A stretch of 17,070 bases of DNA from Chloroflexota bacterium (GTDB taxonomy: Bacteria; Chloroflexota; Limnocylindria; Limnocylindrales; CSP1-4). Positions 7,211 through 15,421 of this stretch are shown piece by piece; position 1 is the stretch's first letter, and each line of letters starts with the position of its first letter. The stretch covers positions 1 through 17,070 of the forward strand of contig DAIERN010000009.1 in assembly GCA_027346765.1 (NCBI GenBank). The letters are read 5' to 3'. The notes under the pieces were generated by a model that was not told the origin of the DNA, ran no database searches, and worked only from the letters and a program-made list of their open reading frames with translations. Both the position numbers and the translations under genes were made by a program.

Positions 7211-9186
7211 CAGCGTGGCGCCTGATCGGCCAGAACGAGCCAGGCGTCTTCGGCTTGGGCCAGCGCGGCATCGACATCAGCCAGCTCACTGCTGACCCGG
7301 CGCAGCTCCACGAAGTTGGACTGAACCCGCGGGTCGCTCAGGGCCAGCTCCAGCTGGCTTTTGCGCAGGCCGAGCCGCGTCAGGTCATCCTCGACCACCT
7401 GCCGGCGGCGGCGGTAGGCATCCTTCGAGAGTCGCGGCAACGGGGCCTTGGCGGCGGCACGGCCGTTGCCATTGGCGCCACTCTTGGCGGACGCCGCAAC
7501 CGTCTTGCTCCTTGACGGTGGTGGGGCCCCTTTCGCCTGCGCCTGGTCGGGCGTCCAGCCTGCCGCGACGGCCGCGCGCCATTCGCCAAAGCCGCCCACA
7601 AACCGCGCCACGCTCGCCGGCGCGCCCGGCTTGGGATCGCTCACGATCCACAGCTCGTTGCACACAGCCTCGAGCAGACGCCGGTCGTGGGACACGACGA
7701 TGACCGTGCCGGGCGCGCTCCGCAGGAACGACTCGAGCGCCTCGCGCGCCGGGATGTCGAGATGGTTCGTCGGCTCGTCCAGCAGCAGCAGGTTCGCCGC
7801 GAGGAGACCGACCAGCGCCAGCTCCAGGCGCGATCGCTCCCCGCCGGACAGGACGTCGACCGTCTTGAAGACGTCATCGCCGCGGAACAGGAAACGCGCC
7901 AGGTACGAGCGTGCCGGCCCCTCGTCGAGCCCGCCGCGCGTGACCATCGTGTCAAGCACGCTGATGCCGGCGAGCGCCTCGGCGCGGATCTGGGCGAGAT
8001 AGCCGACCTGGACCTTGTGGCCCAGCCGGATGAAGCCCGACAGCGGCGCGAGCTCGCCGTCAATCGTGCGCATCAGCGTCGTCTTGCCCGAGCCGTTCGC
8101 GCCCACCAGGCCGATGCGCACGCCGCGCCGCGCCTCGAGTCGGTCAACCGTCACGACCGGCCGGCCCGGGTACCCGGCCACCAACTCGTCGAGGTCGAGT
8201 GCCACGTCACCGGAGCGCGCGGTGGGCTGCCGGGCAAGCCCGTCGAGCGACAGGGCTGTCGCCGGCAGGCGCCGGGGCGCCGCCTGGGCTGCTTCCTGCG
8301 CTGCCTCCAGGCGCCGCTCGTGCTCGTGCATCTTGCTGAACTTGCGGTGGCTGCGATATGTCTGGACGAGCTCCCGCTCGCGCTTGATGGTCGCGGCACC
8401 GACGTCGCTCTCAAGGCGGTTGCGGGCGTCGCGCTCCTCGCGCTGCGCCAGGTACGCGGAATAGTTGCCGCGGAAAGGCTCGAGGCGGCGGTCGCGCAGC
8501 TCCCAGATGCGGCCCACCACCGCATCGAGGAATGCCCGGTCGTGCGATGCCACGAGGAGGGCCCCTGGCCGCGCTGCCAGTGTCGTCTCCAGCCATTCGA
8601 TCGCGGCCACGTCGAGGTGATTAGTCGGCTCATCGAGCATCAGCAAGTCAAGCTCAGCCACCAGCAGGCGGGCCATGGCAGCGCGCGTCTGCTGGCCACC
8701 CGACAGGGCAGTCGGAGGTCGATCCCAGTCGGTCCGGGCGAAGCCAAGGCCTGAGAGCGCGGCGTCAACCCGGACGTCGAGCGAGTAGCCCTCGCGCAGC
8801 TCGAACTGCTCGCGCAGGTGGGCGTACTCGGGCGATTCGACTGCCGCCGGACCGGCCGACTCGAGCTCCGCCAGCCGACGCTCCATCCTTTCCAGCTCCC
8901 CCGCCCCGGCGCGCACCGCGGCGCGCAGCGAGGGGGCGGCGACGACCGCGGCGTCGAGATTTGTTTCCTGGGTCAGCAGCCCGATCGTCAGGCCGCGCTT
9001 GCGCTGAACCGTGCCCGAATCGGGCGTATCCAAGCCAGCACAGATGCGCAGCAGGGTTGTCTTGCCCGCCCCGTTTGCACCAACCATGCCGATCTTGTCG
9101 GCGTGAGCGATCGACGCGTTGATCGAGTCGAGGATGACCAGTGTGCCAATCTCGCGCCGGACGGCCGACAGTCGCAGTATCGCCAT
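7210..9186 (-). CDS. ABC-F family ATPase (Uup/EttA-type, two nucleotide-binding domains)
   Basis: The start is the ATG at 9186, which overlaps the mutM stop by one base. The longer open frame upstream lies inside mutM and is rejected. The product is 658 residues with no membrane segments. The first ATPase domain has Walker A GANGAGKTT (about 36-44), signature LSGGQQ (161-166), Walker B LLMLDEPTNHLD (181-192) and the switch His in SHDR (214-217). A charged interdomain linker at about 240-305 (PtIM-like) has SAYLAQRE and YRSHRKFSKMHEHE. The second domain has GANGSGKTT (362-370), LSGGERSR (446-453), LLLLDEPTNHLD (466-477) and SHDR (499-502). A Lys/Ala-rich tether and a C-terminal coiled coil (about 590-650) resemble the Uup/ABC-F CTD. 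Such proteins bind the ribosomal E site and relieve stalled translation. Which subfamily this belongs to, housekeeping or antibiotic-protection, cannot be settled here; the operon context favours housekeeping. Confidence 0.92.
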   Translation of the reverse strand: MAILRLSAVRREIGTLVILDSINASIAHADKIGMVGANGAGKTTLLRICAGLDTPDSGTVQRKRGLTIGLLTQETNLDAAVVAAPSLRAAVRAGAGELERMERRLAELESAGPAAVESPEYAHLREQFELREGYSLDVRVDAALSGLGFARTDWDRPPTALSGGQQTRAAMARLLVAELDLLMLDEPTNHLDVAAIEWLETTLAARPGALLVASHDRAFLDAVVGRIWELRDRRLEPFRGNYSAYLAQREERDARNRLESDVGAATIKRERELVQTYRSHRKFSKMHEHERRLEAAQEAAQAAPRRLPATALSLDGLARQPTARSGDVALDLDELVAGYPGRPVVTVDRLEARRGVRIGLVGANGSGKTTLMRTIDGELAPLSGFIRLGHKVQVGYLAQIRAEALAGISVLDTMVTRGGLDEGPARSYLARFLFRGDDVFKTVDVLSGGERSRLELALVGLLAANLLLLDEPTNHLDIPAREALESFLRSAPGTVIVVSHDRRLLEAVCNELWIVSDPKPGAPASVARFVGGFGEWRAAVAAGWTPDQAQAKGAPPPSRSKTVAASAKSGANGNGRAAAKAPLPRLSKDAYRRRRQVVEDDLTRLGLRKSQLELALSDPRVQSNFVELRRVSSELADVDAALAQAEDAWLVLADQAPR

Positions 9187-10085
9187 CAGCGAACGCTCGC
9201 CAGCAGCTTGACTGTCGCGGCGCTGCGCTCGCGCGCGGGCAGGCGCTGGCACCACGAGCAGAAATGGGTCGAGCGCGCGCCGATGACCATGCGCCGGGTT
9301 GGCCGGCCACAGCGCGGACACGGCTTGCCGGTCCGGCCGTAGACGTTCAGGAAGTGCTGCATCTGGCCGCTCCCCTCCGGAGCGCGGTACGAGTCGACAC
9401 TCGAGCCGCGCCGGCCGATGGCCTCGTTGAGCACATCGCGCAGCCCCACGTACAGGTCGCGCGCCTGGGCGCCGCTCAACCCAGCGGCGCTGCGCAGCGG
9501 ATGCAGGCGCGCCCGCCAGAGCGCTTCGTCAGCGTAGATGTTGCCCACACCGGCGAGGAACTCCTGGTTCATCAGCAGGGTCTTCAGTCGTGCCTTGCGC
9601 GAGCGCAGTAGGCGCGCGAACTCGCGCGCCGTCAGCTCCTCTGATAGCGGCTCGGGACCCAAGGCGCCCAGCACCGCAGCGGCTTCCGCGGGCGTGTACA
9701 GGGCGACCCGGCCGAACTTGCGCGTGTCGCGCAAGCGCAGCTCGCGGCCGTCGTCCAGGCTGAACCGCGCGTGGACATGCTTGTCGCGCGGCGCATCCGG
9801 CGCGACCACGTCGAGCTGGCCGGTCATCTTGACCTGGATCGCCATGACCGCGGGCCCGGCTTTGGCGCTGCGCGGCCCGCCCGCCGGGCCCAGGTTGACC
9901 ACGATCCACTTCGCGCGTCGCTCTACGGACATGATCTCGCGGCCCCGGACGCCGGCCTTGAACTCGTCGACCGACGGATGCTTGACCTGGCGCGGCCAGT
10001 CGAGCCACGCGCTCGTGATCGTGCGGCCGACCAGGTCGGGCCGCAGCTCACGCGCGATCGTCTCTACTTCGGGCAGCTCGGGCAC
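9186..10085 (-). CDS. mutM: Formamidopyrimidine-DNA glycosylase
   Basis: The product is 299 residues, slightly longer than the usual 270-290. MutM (Fpg) removes 8-oxoguanine and formamidopyrimidines and nicks the abasic site by beta/delta elimination. The N-terminus PELPEVETI carries the catalytic Pro and Glu. The conserved Lys is in RRAKW (Lys59 counting the initiator), KMTGQL is at 86-91, and DTRKFGR at 120-126. The H2TH region contains LLMNQEFLAGVGNIYADEAL (170-189). A complete C-terminal zinc finger has Cys256, Cys259, Cys276 and Cys279. A small Gly/Ala/Pro-rich insertion (about 66-79) accounts for the extra length. The start codon is GTG at 10083-10085, 9 nt after the polA stop. It is probably co-transcribed with polA and supplies base-excision repair alongside Pol I. 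Confidence 0.95.
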   Translation of the reverse strand: MPELPEVETIARELRPDLVGRTITSAWLDWPRQVKHPSVDEFKAGVRGREIMSVERRAKWIVVNLGPAGGPRSAKAGPAVMAIQVKMTGQLDVVAPDAPRDKHVHARFSLDDGRELRLRDTRKFGRVALYTPAEAAAVLGALGPEPLSEELTAREFARLLRSRKARLKTLLMNQEFLAGVGNIYADEALWRARLHPLRSAAGLSGAQARDLYVGLRDVLNEAIGRRGSSVDSYRAPEGSGQMQHFLNVYGRTGKPCPRCGRPTRRMVIGARSTHFCSWCQRLPARERSAATVKLLASVR

Positions 10086-10094
10086 GACGCTCGC

Positions 10095-12980
10095 CTACTC
10101 GGCGGGGAGTGGCGTGAGCGACTCCCAGTCGGTGCCGCTTGTCATCTCGACGGTGAGCGGCACGTCGAGCTTAACCGCGCTCTCCATCTCCTCGCGCACG
10201 ACCGGGGCGATCGCCGCCAGCTCATCGCGCGGCACCTCGAGCAGCAGCTCGTCGTGGACCTGGAGCAGCATCCGCGCGTGCGAGCCCTCGCGGGCGAGCC
10301 GGTCGTACAGCCGGATCATCGCGATCTTGACGATGTCCGCGGCCGTGCCCTGGATGGGCATGTTGATCGCCATCCGCTCGCCCGCGCCGCGGAGCGCGCC
10401 GTTGCGCGCCTGGAGCTCGGGGATCCAGCGGCGCCGGCCGAACAGCGTCGAGACGTAGCCCTGTTCCTTGGCAATCTCCTTGATGTGCATCATGTAGTAG
10501 CTGATGCCGGAGTACGCGGCGAAGTAACTGCTTATGAACTCCTGCGCCTCCTGGCGCGGAATGTTGGCCCGGCTGGACAGGCCAAAGTCGCTCATCCCGT
10601 AGGCGAGCCCGAAGTTGACCATCTTGGCCATCGAGCGCTCGTCCTTGGTCACGTCTGCGGCATCCTTGTGGAGTACCCGCGCGGCCGTTTCGCGATGGAT
10701 ATCGGCACGGCGCTCGAACGCCTCGCGCAGGTGGATGTCACCGGACACGTGGGCAATGATGCGCAACTCGATCTGGCTGTAGTCGGCCGCCAGCAGCACC
10801 ACGTCTGGGCCGCCGGCGACGAAGGCATGGCGGATCTTCCGCCCGAGCTCCGAGCGGATGGGGATGTTCTGGAGATTGGGATCGGTCGAGCTCAATCGGC
10901 CGGTCGAAGCGATCGCCTGGTGGAAGGTGGTGTGCAACCGGCCCGTGTGCGGGTCGAGCAGCAGCGGCAAGGCCTCGACATAAGTGCTGCGCAGCTTGGT
11001 GTATGTCCGCCAATCGAGGATCTTGTCGATCGCCGGGTGCGCCGGGCGCAGATCCTCGAGCACGGTCGCGTCCGTTGAAAAACCGGTCTTGGTGCGCCGG
11101 CCGCGCGGCAGGTTGAGCTCGTAGAACAGCACCTGCTCGAGTTGCTTGGGGCTGCCGATCGTGAATTGGTGGCCGACTGCCTCGTAGACCTCCTGCTCCA
11201 GCCGGGCGATCTCCACGCTGAACGTCGTCGACAGCTCCGCCAGCGCGGCGCGGTCGATGGCCACGCCCACCGCCTCCATCGAAGCGAGCACCGGGATGAG
11301 CGGCAGCTCGACCTCGCGCAGCAGCTTGGCCAGGCCCGCGTTCTCCGCGAGGTCGTGCTCGATGGGCTCGCGCACGGCGGCCACCGCGGCCGCCTGGAGA
11401 GCGGCGTGGTCGGCGCCGCCCAGGCTGCCGTCCGGTGGCAGCTCGATCTCGAGCCGCTCCGACGAGATGCCGGCGAGCGTCTGGCTGCGCAGCGCGGCGT
11501 TGAGCACGTACGCGGCGATCTGGGTGTCGAGCGCTGCCGCGGGCAGGTCGCGCGCCGCGTGCAGGATGTTGGCGGTCGCGCCCGGGTCCCGCCGCGCCAG
11601 CTGCCATACGAGCAGCTGCTTGAGCTCGTGGCCCACGAGCGGCTTGCCACTGGCGAGCACCAGGTCCGCGAGCTCCGGGGCGCGGGTCGCGTCGGCAGTG
11701 ACGATGCGCCCGGCGGCGTCGGCCACGGCGATTCCCAGCAACTCTCCCCGCCGGGGCCGCACATCCGTCAAGGCCCAACCGACCGTGAGCTCAGGTTGTG
11801 CGGCCAGCCACGCGGCAATCTCCGTGGCTTGATCAAAGCGATCGGCGCGAGCCGGGTCGCGCAACAGAGCCACCAGCCGCCCGCGTGCGCCGCCTTGTTC
11901 AGCCACCGCCGCTTCGATCGCCGGCCTTTCCGCCACCGCGACGGCCGTTTCCTGTTGCGCCGCGAAATCCAGGCTGAGCTGCATCCCGCCGCGTTCGCCA
12001 CTGGCGGCGCGCTGCGCGGCGCTGGGACGACCCGCGACCTGCACCGCGGGCACCGGCGCGCTCCGATCGGCGTCGCGCAGCAGGTCGCCCGGGGCGCGCG
12101 CGTCCTCGCCGGTCATCCCCGGCAGCCGCTCCACGAGCGAACGGAACTCGTACTCGCGGAAGAGTCGCAGCACTTCCTGCCGGTCGTATTCGCCCAGCCG
12201 GGCGCTCTCGAGGTCGAGCTCGATCGGGATGTCCGGCCGGACCATGACCAGGTCGCGCCAGCGGTACACGTCCTCACGGTTGTCGGCCAGCTTCGCGCGG
12301 AGCTTCTCGGGCATCACCTGGTCGATGTGCTCATAGATGCCGTCGATCGAGCCCCAGTCGATGACGAGCTTCGCCGCGGTCTTCTCGCCCACCCCGGCGA
12401 TGCCCGGGATGTTGTCCGTGGTGTCGCCCTTGAGCGCCTTGAAGTCGATCATCTGCTCAGGCCGGAGGCCATAACGCTCCATGACCTGCGCCGGGTCGTA
12501 GAAGGTCGTCTGCGCCACGCCGCCGCGCGTCGTCATGAGCGTCGTGCGCTCACTCACCAACTGCAGCAGGTCCAGGTCACCGGACACGATCGTGGTCGCC
12601 ACGTCGCGCGCCTCGGCCTGCTTGACGAGCGCCGCGATGAGATCGTCGGCCTCGTAGCCCTGAAGCTGGTAGATGGGTATGCCAAAGGCGTTGATGATCT
12701 CGCGCACGATCGGGAACTGGTCGCGCAGGTCATCGGGCATTTCGCGCCGGGTGGCCTTGTAGTCGGCGAACTGCTCATGGCGGAAGGTAGGGCCGGCGAG
12801 GTCGAAGCAGGCAATCACGTAGTCGGGCTTAACGTCCTGGAAACCGCGCAGGACGATGCTCCAGAAGCCGAACACAGCGTTTACGAGCTTGCCCTTGCTG
12901 GTCGTCAGCGGCGTATTCATCAGCGCGAAAAAGGCGCGATAAATCAGGCTGTTCGAGTCAAGGAGCATCAGCCGCGGCAC
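10095..12980 (-). CDS. polA: DNA polymerase I (5'-3' exonuclease and polymerase; proofreading site degenerate)
   Basis: The frame is open from a GTG at 13013 (972 aa), but the GTG at 12980 (961 aa) is preferred. The protein then begins VPRLMLLDSNSLIYRAFF, the normal family N-terminus. In 972-aa numbering, the 5'-3' exonuclease spans about 15-300 with metal-binding DS, YEADD (120-124), SGDLDLLQL (144-152) and KGDTTDNIPG (195-204). The middle domain (about 380-560) is recognisable, but the DxE pair needed for 3'-5' proofreading is absent; the corresponding stretch reads LTVGWALTDVRP. The polymerase domain carries motif A DYSQIELR (744-751), motif B with RSMAKMVNFGLAYG (793-806) and motif C QVHDELLLEVP (918-928). 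The catalytic acids Asp744 and Asp921 are present. It acts in Okazaki fragment maturation and excision repair and is the first gene of the polA-mutM-ABC-F-coaE run. Confidence 0.95.
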   Translation of the reverse strand: MPRLMLLDSNSLIYRAFFALMNTPLTTSKGKLVNAVFGFWSIVLRGFQDVKPDYVIACFDLAGPTFRHEQFADYKATRREMPDDLRDQFPIVREIINAFGIPIYQLQGYEADDLIAALVKQAEARDVATTIVSGDLDLLQLVSERTTLMTTRGGVAQTTFYDPAQVMERYGLRPEQMIDFKALKGDTTDNIPGIAGVGEKTAAKLVIDWGSIDGIYEHIDQVMPEKLRAKLADNREDVYRWRDLVMVRPDIPIELDLESARLGEYDRQEVLRLFREYEFRSLVERLPGMTGEDARAPGDLLRDADRSAPVPAVQVAGRPSAAQRAASGERGGMQLSLDFAAQQETAVAVAERPAIEAAVAEQGGARGRLVALLRDPARADRFDQATEIAAWLAAQPELTVGWALTDVRPRRGELLGIAVADAAGRIVTADATRAPELADLVLASGKPLVGHELKQLLVWQLARRDPGATANILHAARDLPAAALDTQIAAYVLNAALRSQTLAGISSERLEIELPPDGSLGGADHAALQAAAVAAVREPIEHDLAENAGLAKLLREVELPLIPVLASMEAVGVAIDRAALAELSTTFSVEIARLEQEVYEAVGHQFTIGSPKQLEQVLFYELNLPRGRRTKTGFSTDATVLEDLRPAHPAIDKILDWRTYTKLRSTYVEALPLLLDPHTGRLHTTFHQAIASTGRLSSTDPNLQNIPIRSELGRKIRHAFVAGGPDVVLLAADYSQIELRIIAHVSGDIHLREAFERRADIHRETAARVLHKDAADVTKDERSMAKMVNFGLAYGMSDFGLSSRANIPRQEAQEFISSYFAAYSGISYYMMHIKEIAKEQGYVSTLFGRRRWIPELQARNGALRGAGERMAINMPIQGTAADIVKIAMIRLYDRLAREGSHARMLLQVHDELLLEVPRDELAAIAPVVREEMESAVKLDVPLTVEMTSGTDWESLTPLPAE

Positions 12981-12987
12981 GCTGCCG

Positions 12988-12993
12988 ATTCTA
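12988..12993 (-). promoter_or_regulatory. Candidate -10 box (TAGAAT) for polA
   Basis: On the - strand TAGAAT lies seven bases before the GTG at 12980. This spacing would place the transcription start at or next to the start codon, suggesting a leaderless polA message. No clear -35 element and no Shine-Dalgarno before this GTG are visible. Confidence 0.35.
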
Positions 12994-13040
12994 TCGGCCG
13001 GAGGCGGACTCACCCCCTTCTCGACAGCCGACCCGAACGC

Positions 13041-13046
13041 TAGCCT
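13041..13046 (+). promoter_or_regulatory. Candidate -10 box (TAGCCT) for the divergent membrane protein gene
   Basis: TAGCCT sits directly before the TTG start candidates at 13046 and 13055. A start site about seven bases downstream would make the TTG at 13055 leaderless. No -35 is evident. The intergenic space to polA is so short that the two divergent promoters must be back to back. Confidence 0.25.
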
Positions 13047-13873
13047 TGGCCGCCTTGAACCAGCCTCAGGCCGCCGTGATCGCGCCGCCCGCCCGGCGGC
13101 TCAACCTGCCTTTCCTGGCCGCGCTGGCGATCGTCATCGGCGCCTATGCCGTCGCCTTCCTGATCCTGCGTGCGCTCATGCCCAGTGATTTCGAGCAGAT
13201 GGCGGGCACCATCGCGGCGCTTGCCCTGGGTGGCGGCGCATACGTGCAGCGCCAGATCGAGCGCCGCCTGCGCATTCCGGTCGGTCCCGTGCCGACGCGA
13301 GCCGGCTACCAGAAGCCCTGGGCAGTTCTCTTGGGCCTGTCCATCGTCGCGATCTGGCTGGCCCAATCGGCCAACCCGTTCCTGTCGTTGCGCGGCGGCC
13401 CGGCGACGGCGGTCTTCCTGAGCGTCGGCTCGCTCCTGACCGTGATTGCGCCCGCCACCGCCCTGGTGGTGGGCGTCGTCGTCGCGCAGCGGAGCGACCG
13501 CTGGCCGCTCGCCGTGACGTTGGTAGCGGTGGTTGCTGGCTGGCTCCTGGAAGGCGTCACGTTTGGCCTCGTAATTGGCTTCGCAACGAACACTGACCCG
13601 GGGCTCATGCCGCCAGGATTGGACATGCCGCCCAATCCGGTGGATGTCTATGCCGGTGGCGGGCTGATCGGCTACCTGCTCGCGAGCGAATTGCCGCTGC
13701 TCATCGGGGCGGCGATGCTGGGCCATTGGTATGGCACGCGGACTCGGCTCCAGGCGTACCTGGGCGGGCTGCTCCGGGACGTCGAGCCGGACGACCGCGA
13801 TGCCATCGTCGACATGGCTTATGAAGCCGCGCGAGCGCGCCGCTCAGAGGATCAGCGCAGCAGCGGGTCGTAG
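13046..13873 (+). CDS. Multi-pass membrane protein of unknown function
   Basis: The product is 275 residues with about six hydrophobic segments, at roughly 21-43, 50-67, 90-106, 120-148, 154-180 and 203-226. The soluble C-terminal tail is charged (LLRDVEPDDRDAIVDMAYEAARARRS). A Pro/Gly-rich loop (about 184-202) precedes the last helix. No family motif is recognised. The start is uncertain: TTG at 13046, TTG at 13055 or GTG at 13076 are all in frame and there is no ATG until Met45, so the first helix is only included if a non-ATG start is used. It is transcribed divergently from polA, and its 3' end overlaps the anti-sigma gene on the other strand by about 22 bp. Codon use and steady hydrophobic pattern support a real gene; function is not assigned. 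Confidence 0.7.
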   Translation: MAALNQPQAAVIAPPARRLNLPFLAALAIVIGAYAVAFLILRALMPSDFEQMAGTIAALALGGGAYVQRQIERRLRIPVGPVPTRAGYQKPWAVLLGLSIVAIWLAQSANPFLSLRGGPATAVFLSVGSLLTVIAPATALVVGVVVAQRSDRWPLAVTLVAVVAGWLLEGVTFGLVIGFATNTDPGLMPPGLDMPPNPVDVYAGGGLIGYLLASELPLLIGAAMLGHWYGTRTRLQAYLGGLLRDVEPDDRDAIVDMAYEAARARRSEDQRSSGS

Positions 13874-14658
13874 TACCGGCGGCGCGCGGCGTACAGCAGC
13901 GCGAGGACCAACAGCGCGACGAGCGTCACCAGGATGCCGGCAATCAGGATCACGTCGCGCAACCCATTGGTCGCGCCCGGCAGAGGGCGGTTCAGATCAT
14001 TGCCTACGCCTGACTTGCCAGTTGTCGGCTGAGGCTGCTGGTTCGGCTGCTGCTCCGCGGGTGCGTCGGTCTGCTGCTCGAGGTAGGCGTTGTCGATCTG
14101 GCCGCCCGCCGTGGACTCGGCGCCCGCGTCGCCCGGGTTCAAGACGGCGATGCCCGGAGACACCTGGGCACCGGGGCTGCCGGCGCGCACGTCCGTCGGC
14201 GACATAGGTGTCGATGGCCCTTCCGCGATCGGCGCAGTCGTTGCGAAGAAAGTGGCGCTGGGCGCGTTTCCGGCGGCGCCAAGGATGGGCAGCGCGCCGA
14301 CGACGCTCATAACCAGGCCGACCGACAGAGCGACGGCGGCGACGGGGCGCACGGTCGCCCAGCCCGAGCCGGTGATCGAGCGGAGCCAGCGATCCAGGCG
14401 TGAGCCGCGCATCCGCGCGGCCTGTTCGCTGGTAATGCGGAAATCGCGCGTGCGCGGCGTTGCCGGCAGCTGCGCTACCGATGCGGAGATGGCGGTTATG
14501 TCGGCCGCCAGGGCGGCGCATTCGGAACAGCGCCGCACCAGGTCGCGCGCCTCATGTTCCTGGGCGCCAGTGGCGTCGCCCGCGGCAAAACGCGCCACGA
14601 GCAGACGATCGTGACGACGATGTTCGGCGGCAAGAGAGCGGTTATTGGGCACGGCCAT
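13852..14658 (-). CDS. Probable transmembrane anti-sigma factor with degenerate zinc-binding motif
   Basis: The product is 268 residues. The N-terminal cytoplasmic region (about 1-100) contains DRLLVARFAAG and VRRCSECAALAADI, resembling the zf-HC2/anti-sigma zinc domain. The His expected four residues before Cys44 is Leu; the nearest His is His35, and Cys44 and Cys47 remain. A conserved-looking PRTRDFRITSEQAARMRG segment follows. There is one helix at about 103-128 and a second at 235-257 ending in a basic RRRYYDPLLR tail. Between them is an extracytoplasmic Pro/Gln/Ser-rich region of about 105 residues. The start ATG is 9 nt downstream of the sigma factor stop, with AGAGG as Shine-Dalgarno. 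By ECF precedent it would hold the upstream sigma factor at the membrane until a signal arrives; that pairing is inferred from adjacency. Confidence 0.7.
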   Translation of the reverse strand: MAVPNNRSLAAEHRRHDRLLVARFAAGDATGAQEHEARDLVRRCSECAALAADITAISASVAQLPATPRTRDFRITSEQAARMRGSRLDRWLRSITGSGWATVRPVAAVALSVGLVMSVVGALPILGAAGNAPSATFFATTAPIAEGPSTPMSPTDVRAGSPGAQVSPGIAVLNPGDAGAESTAGGQIDNAYLEQQTDAPAEQQPNQQPQPTTGKSGVGNDLNRPLPGATNGLRDVILIAGILVTLVALLVLALLYAARRRYYDPLLR

Positions 14659-14667
14659 CTGACGCCT

Positions 14668-15348
14668 CTACTCCCGTAGCAGTTCCATGTTGTCGCCGAG
14701 CAGATCGCGCAGGGCGAGGCGCCCGCGGTGGATGCGCGATTTGACCGTCCCGAGCGACACGCCGGTTATGTCGGCGATCTCCTGGTAGTCGAAACCCTCG
14801 ACGTCGTACATCACGATCGCGGTGCGCTGATCCGAGGTGATCTCGGCGAGCGCCTCAGACAGGACGCGCTGCGTGTGGTGCTTCATCGCCGAACGCTCAG
14901 GCGACGCCTCCTCGCCGGCCGGCGGCTGCCACGCGTCGTCTTCCCACTCGGGGTACGGGTCAGCCGGGCGGCGCTTGCGGTAGCGCAGCACGTCGGTCGC
15001 CGCATTGAGCGCGATCCGTGTCAGCCAAGACCGGAATGAGTCGCCCCGGAAGCGGTCGAGGTTGCGGTAACACGAGAACAACGCTTCCTGGACGGCGTCG
15101 GCCGCCGAATCGCGGTCGTGCACGACGCGAACCACCAGGGCGAAAAGGTAGTCCTGGTAGTGCAGCACGATCTCGTTGAAGGCCTCGAGATCGCCGCCGA
15201 CCGCGCGCTCGACCAGCGCCTTGTCGCGGGCATGCTGGAGCGCGTCGGTGGGCTTTATGACGCGGTTCCTCTGGGCGTCGGCGGCCCCGGCTGCGGGGTC
15301 GACGCCGGGCAACGAATCGGACGGCGTCGCGTCGACCATCTCCCTCAC
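14668..15348 (-). CDS. ECF-type RNA polymerase sigma factor
   Basis: The frame is open up to 15513, but that start lies inside the preceding gene. The GTG at 15348 (226 aa) has a G-rich stretch about 10 nt upstream and follows a candidate promoter; an ATG at 15339 is a close alternative. Sigma region 2 covers about residues 43-127, with DLEAFNEIVLHYQDYLFALV, DAVQEALFSCYRNLDRFRG and SFRSWLTRIALNAATDVLRY. Region 4 covers about 160-216, with YDVEGFDYQEIADITGVSLG and TVKSRIHRGRLALRDLL, a clear helix-turn-helix. Regions 1.1 and 3 are missing, as in ECF sigma factors. The N-terminal 40 residues are unconserved. It directs RNA polymerase to a dedicated promoter set and probably autoregulates the pair with the downstream membrane anti-sigma gene. 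The target regulon cannot be read from this window. Confidence 0.9.
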   Translation of the reverse strand: MREMVDATPSDSLPGVDPAAGAADAQRNRVIKPTDALQHARDKALVERAVGGDLEAFNEIVLHYQDYLFALVVRVVHDRDSAADAVQEALFSCYRNLDRFRGDSFRSWLTRIALNAATDVLRYRKRRPADPYPEWEDDAWQPPAGEEASPERSAMKHHTQRVLSEALAEITSDQRTAIVMYDVEGFDYQEIADITGVSLGTVKSRIHRGRLALRDLLGDNMELLRE

Positions 15349-15385
15349 GGATGCGAAGTCCCCCAGGCGCCCTGAACCGCGCCCG

Positions 15386-15391
15386 AGTCTA
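15386..15391 (-). promoter_or_regulatory. Candidate extended -10 (TGC-TAGACT) for the sigma factor gene
   Basis: On the - strand TAGACT is preceded by TGC, matching an extended -10. It lies about 37 bases before the GTG at 15348, leaving a short leader that contains the G-rich ribosome-binding region. No convincing -35 is present. It falls in the 73-bp gap between the LAGLIDADG gene and the sigma factor gene. Confidence 0.35.
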
Positions 15392-15421
15392 GCATCGGAC
15401 GCTTCCCTGGCCTCGTGTCCC

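Noticed and set aside
7687..8754. 355-residue + strand open frame opposite the ABC-F gene
   Set aside because: It is antisense to intact ABC motifs and has shadow-type composition.
9187..9321. 45-residue N-terminal extension of the ABC-F protein
   Set aside because: It lies within mutM coding for the zinc finger; the ATG at 9186 couples to the mutM stop and starts the family-typical N-terminus.
11142..13043. 633-residue + strand open frame opposite polA
   Set aside because: It is the antisense of a clear polA gene, rich in Arg/His/Leu with no domain pattern; typical of GC-rich shadow frames.
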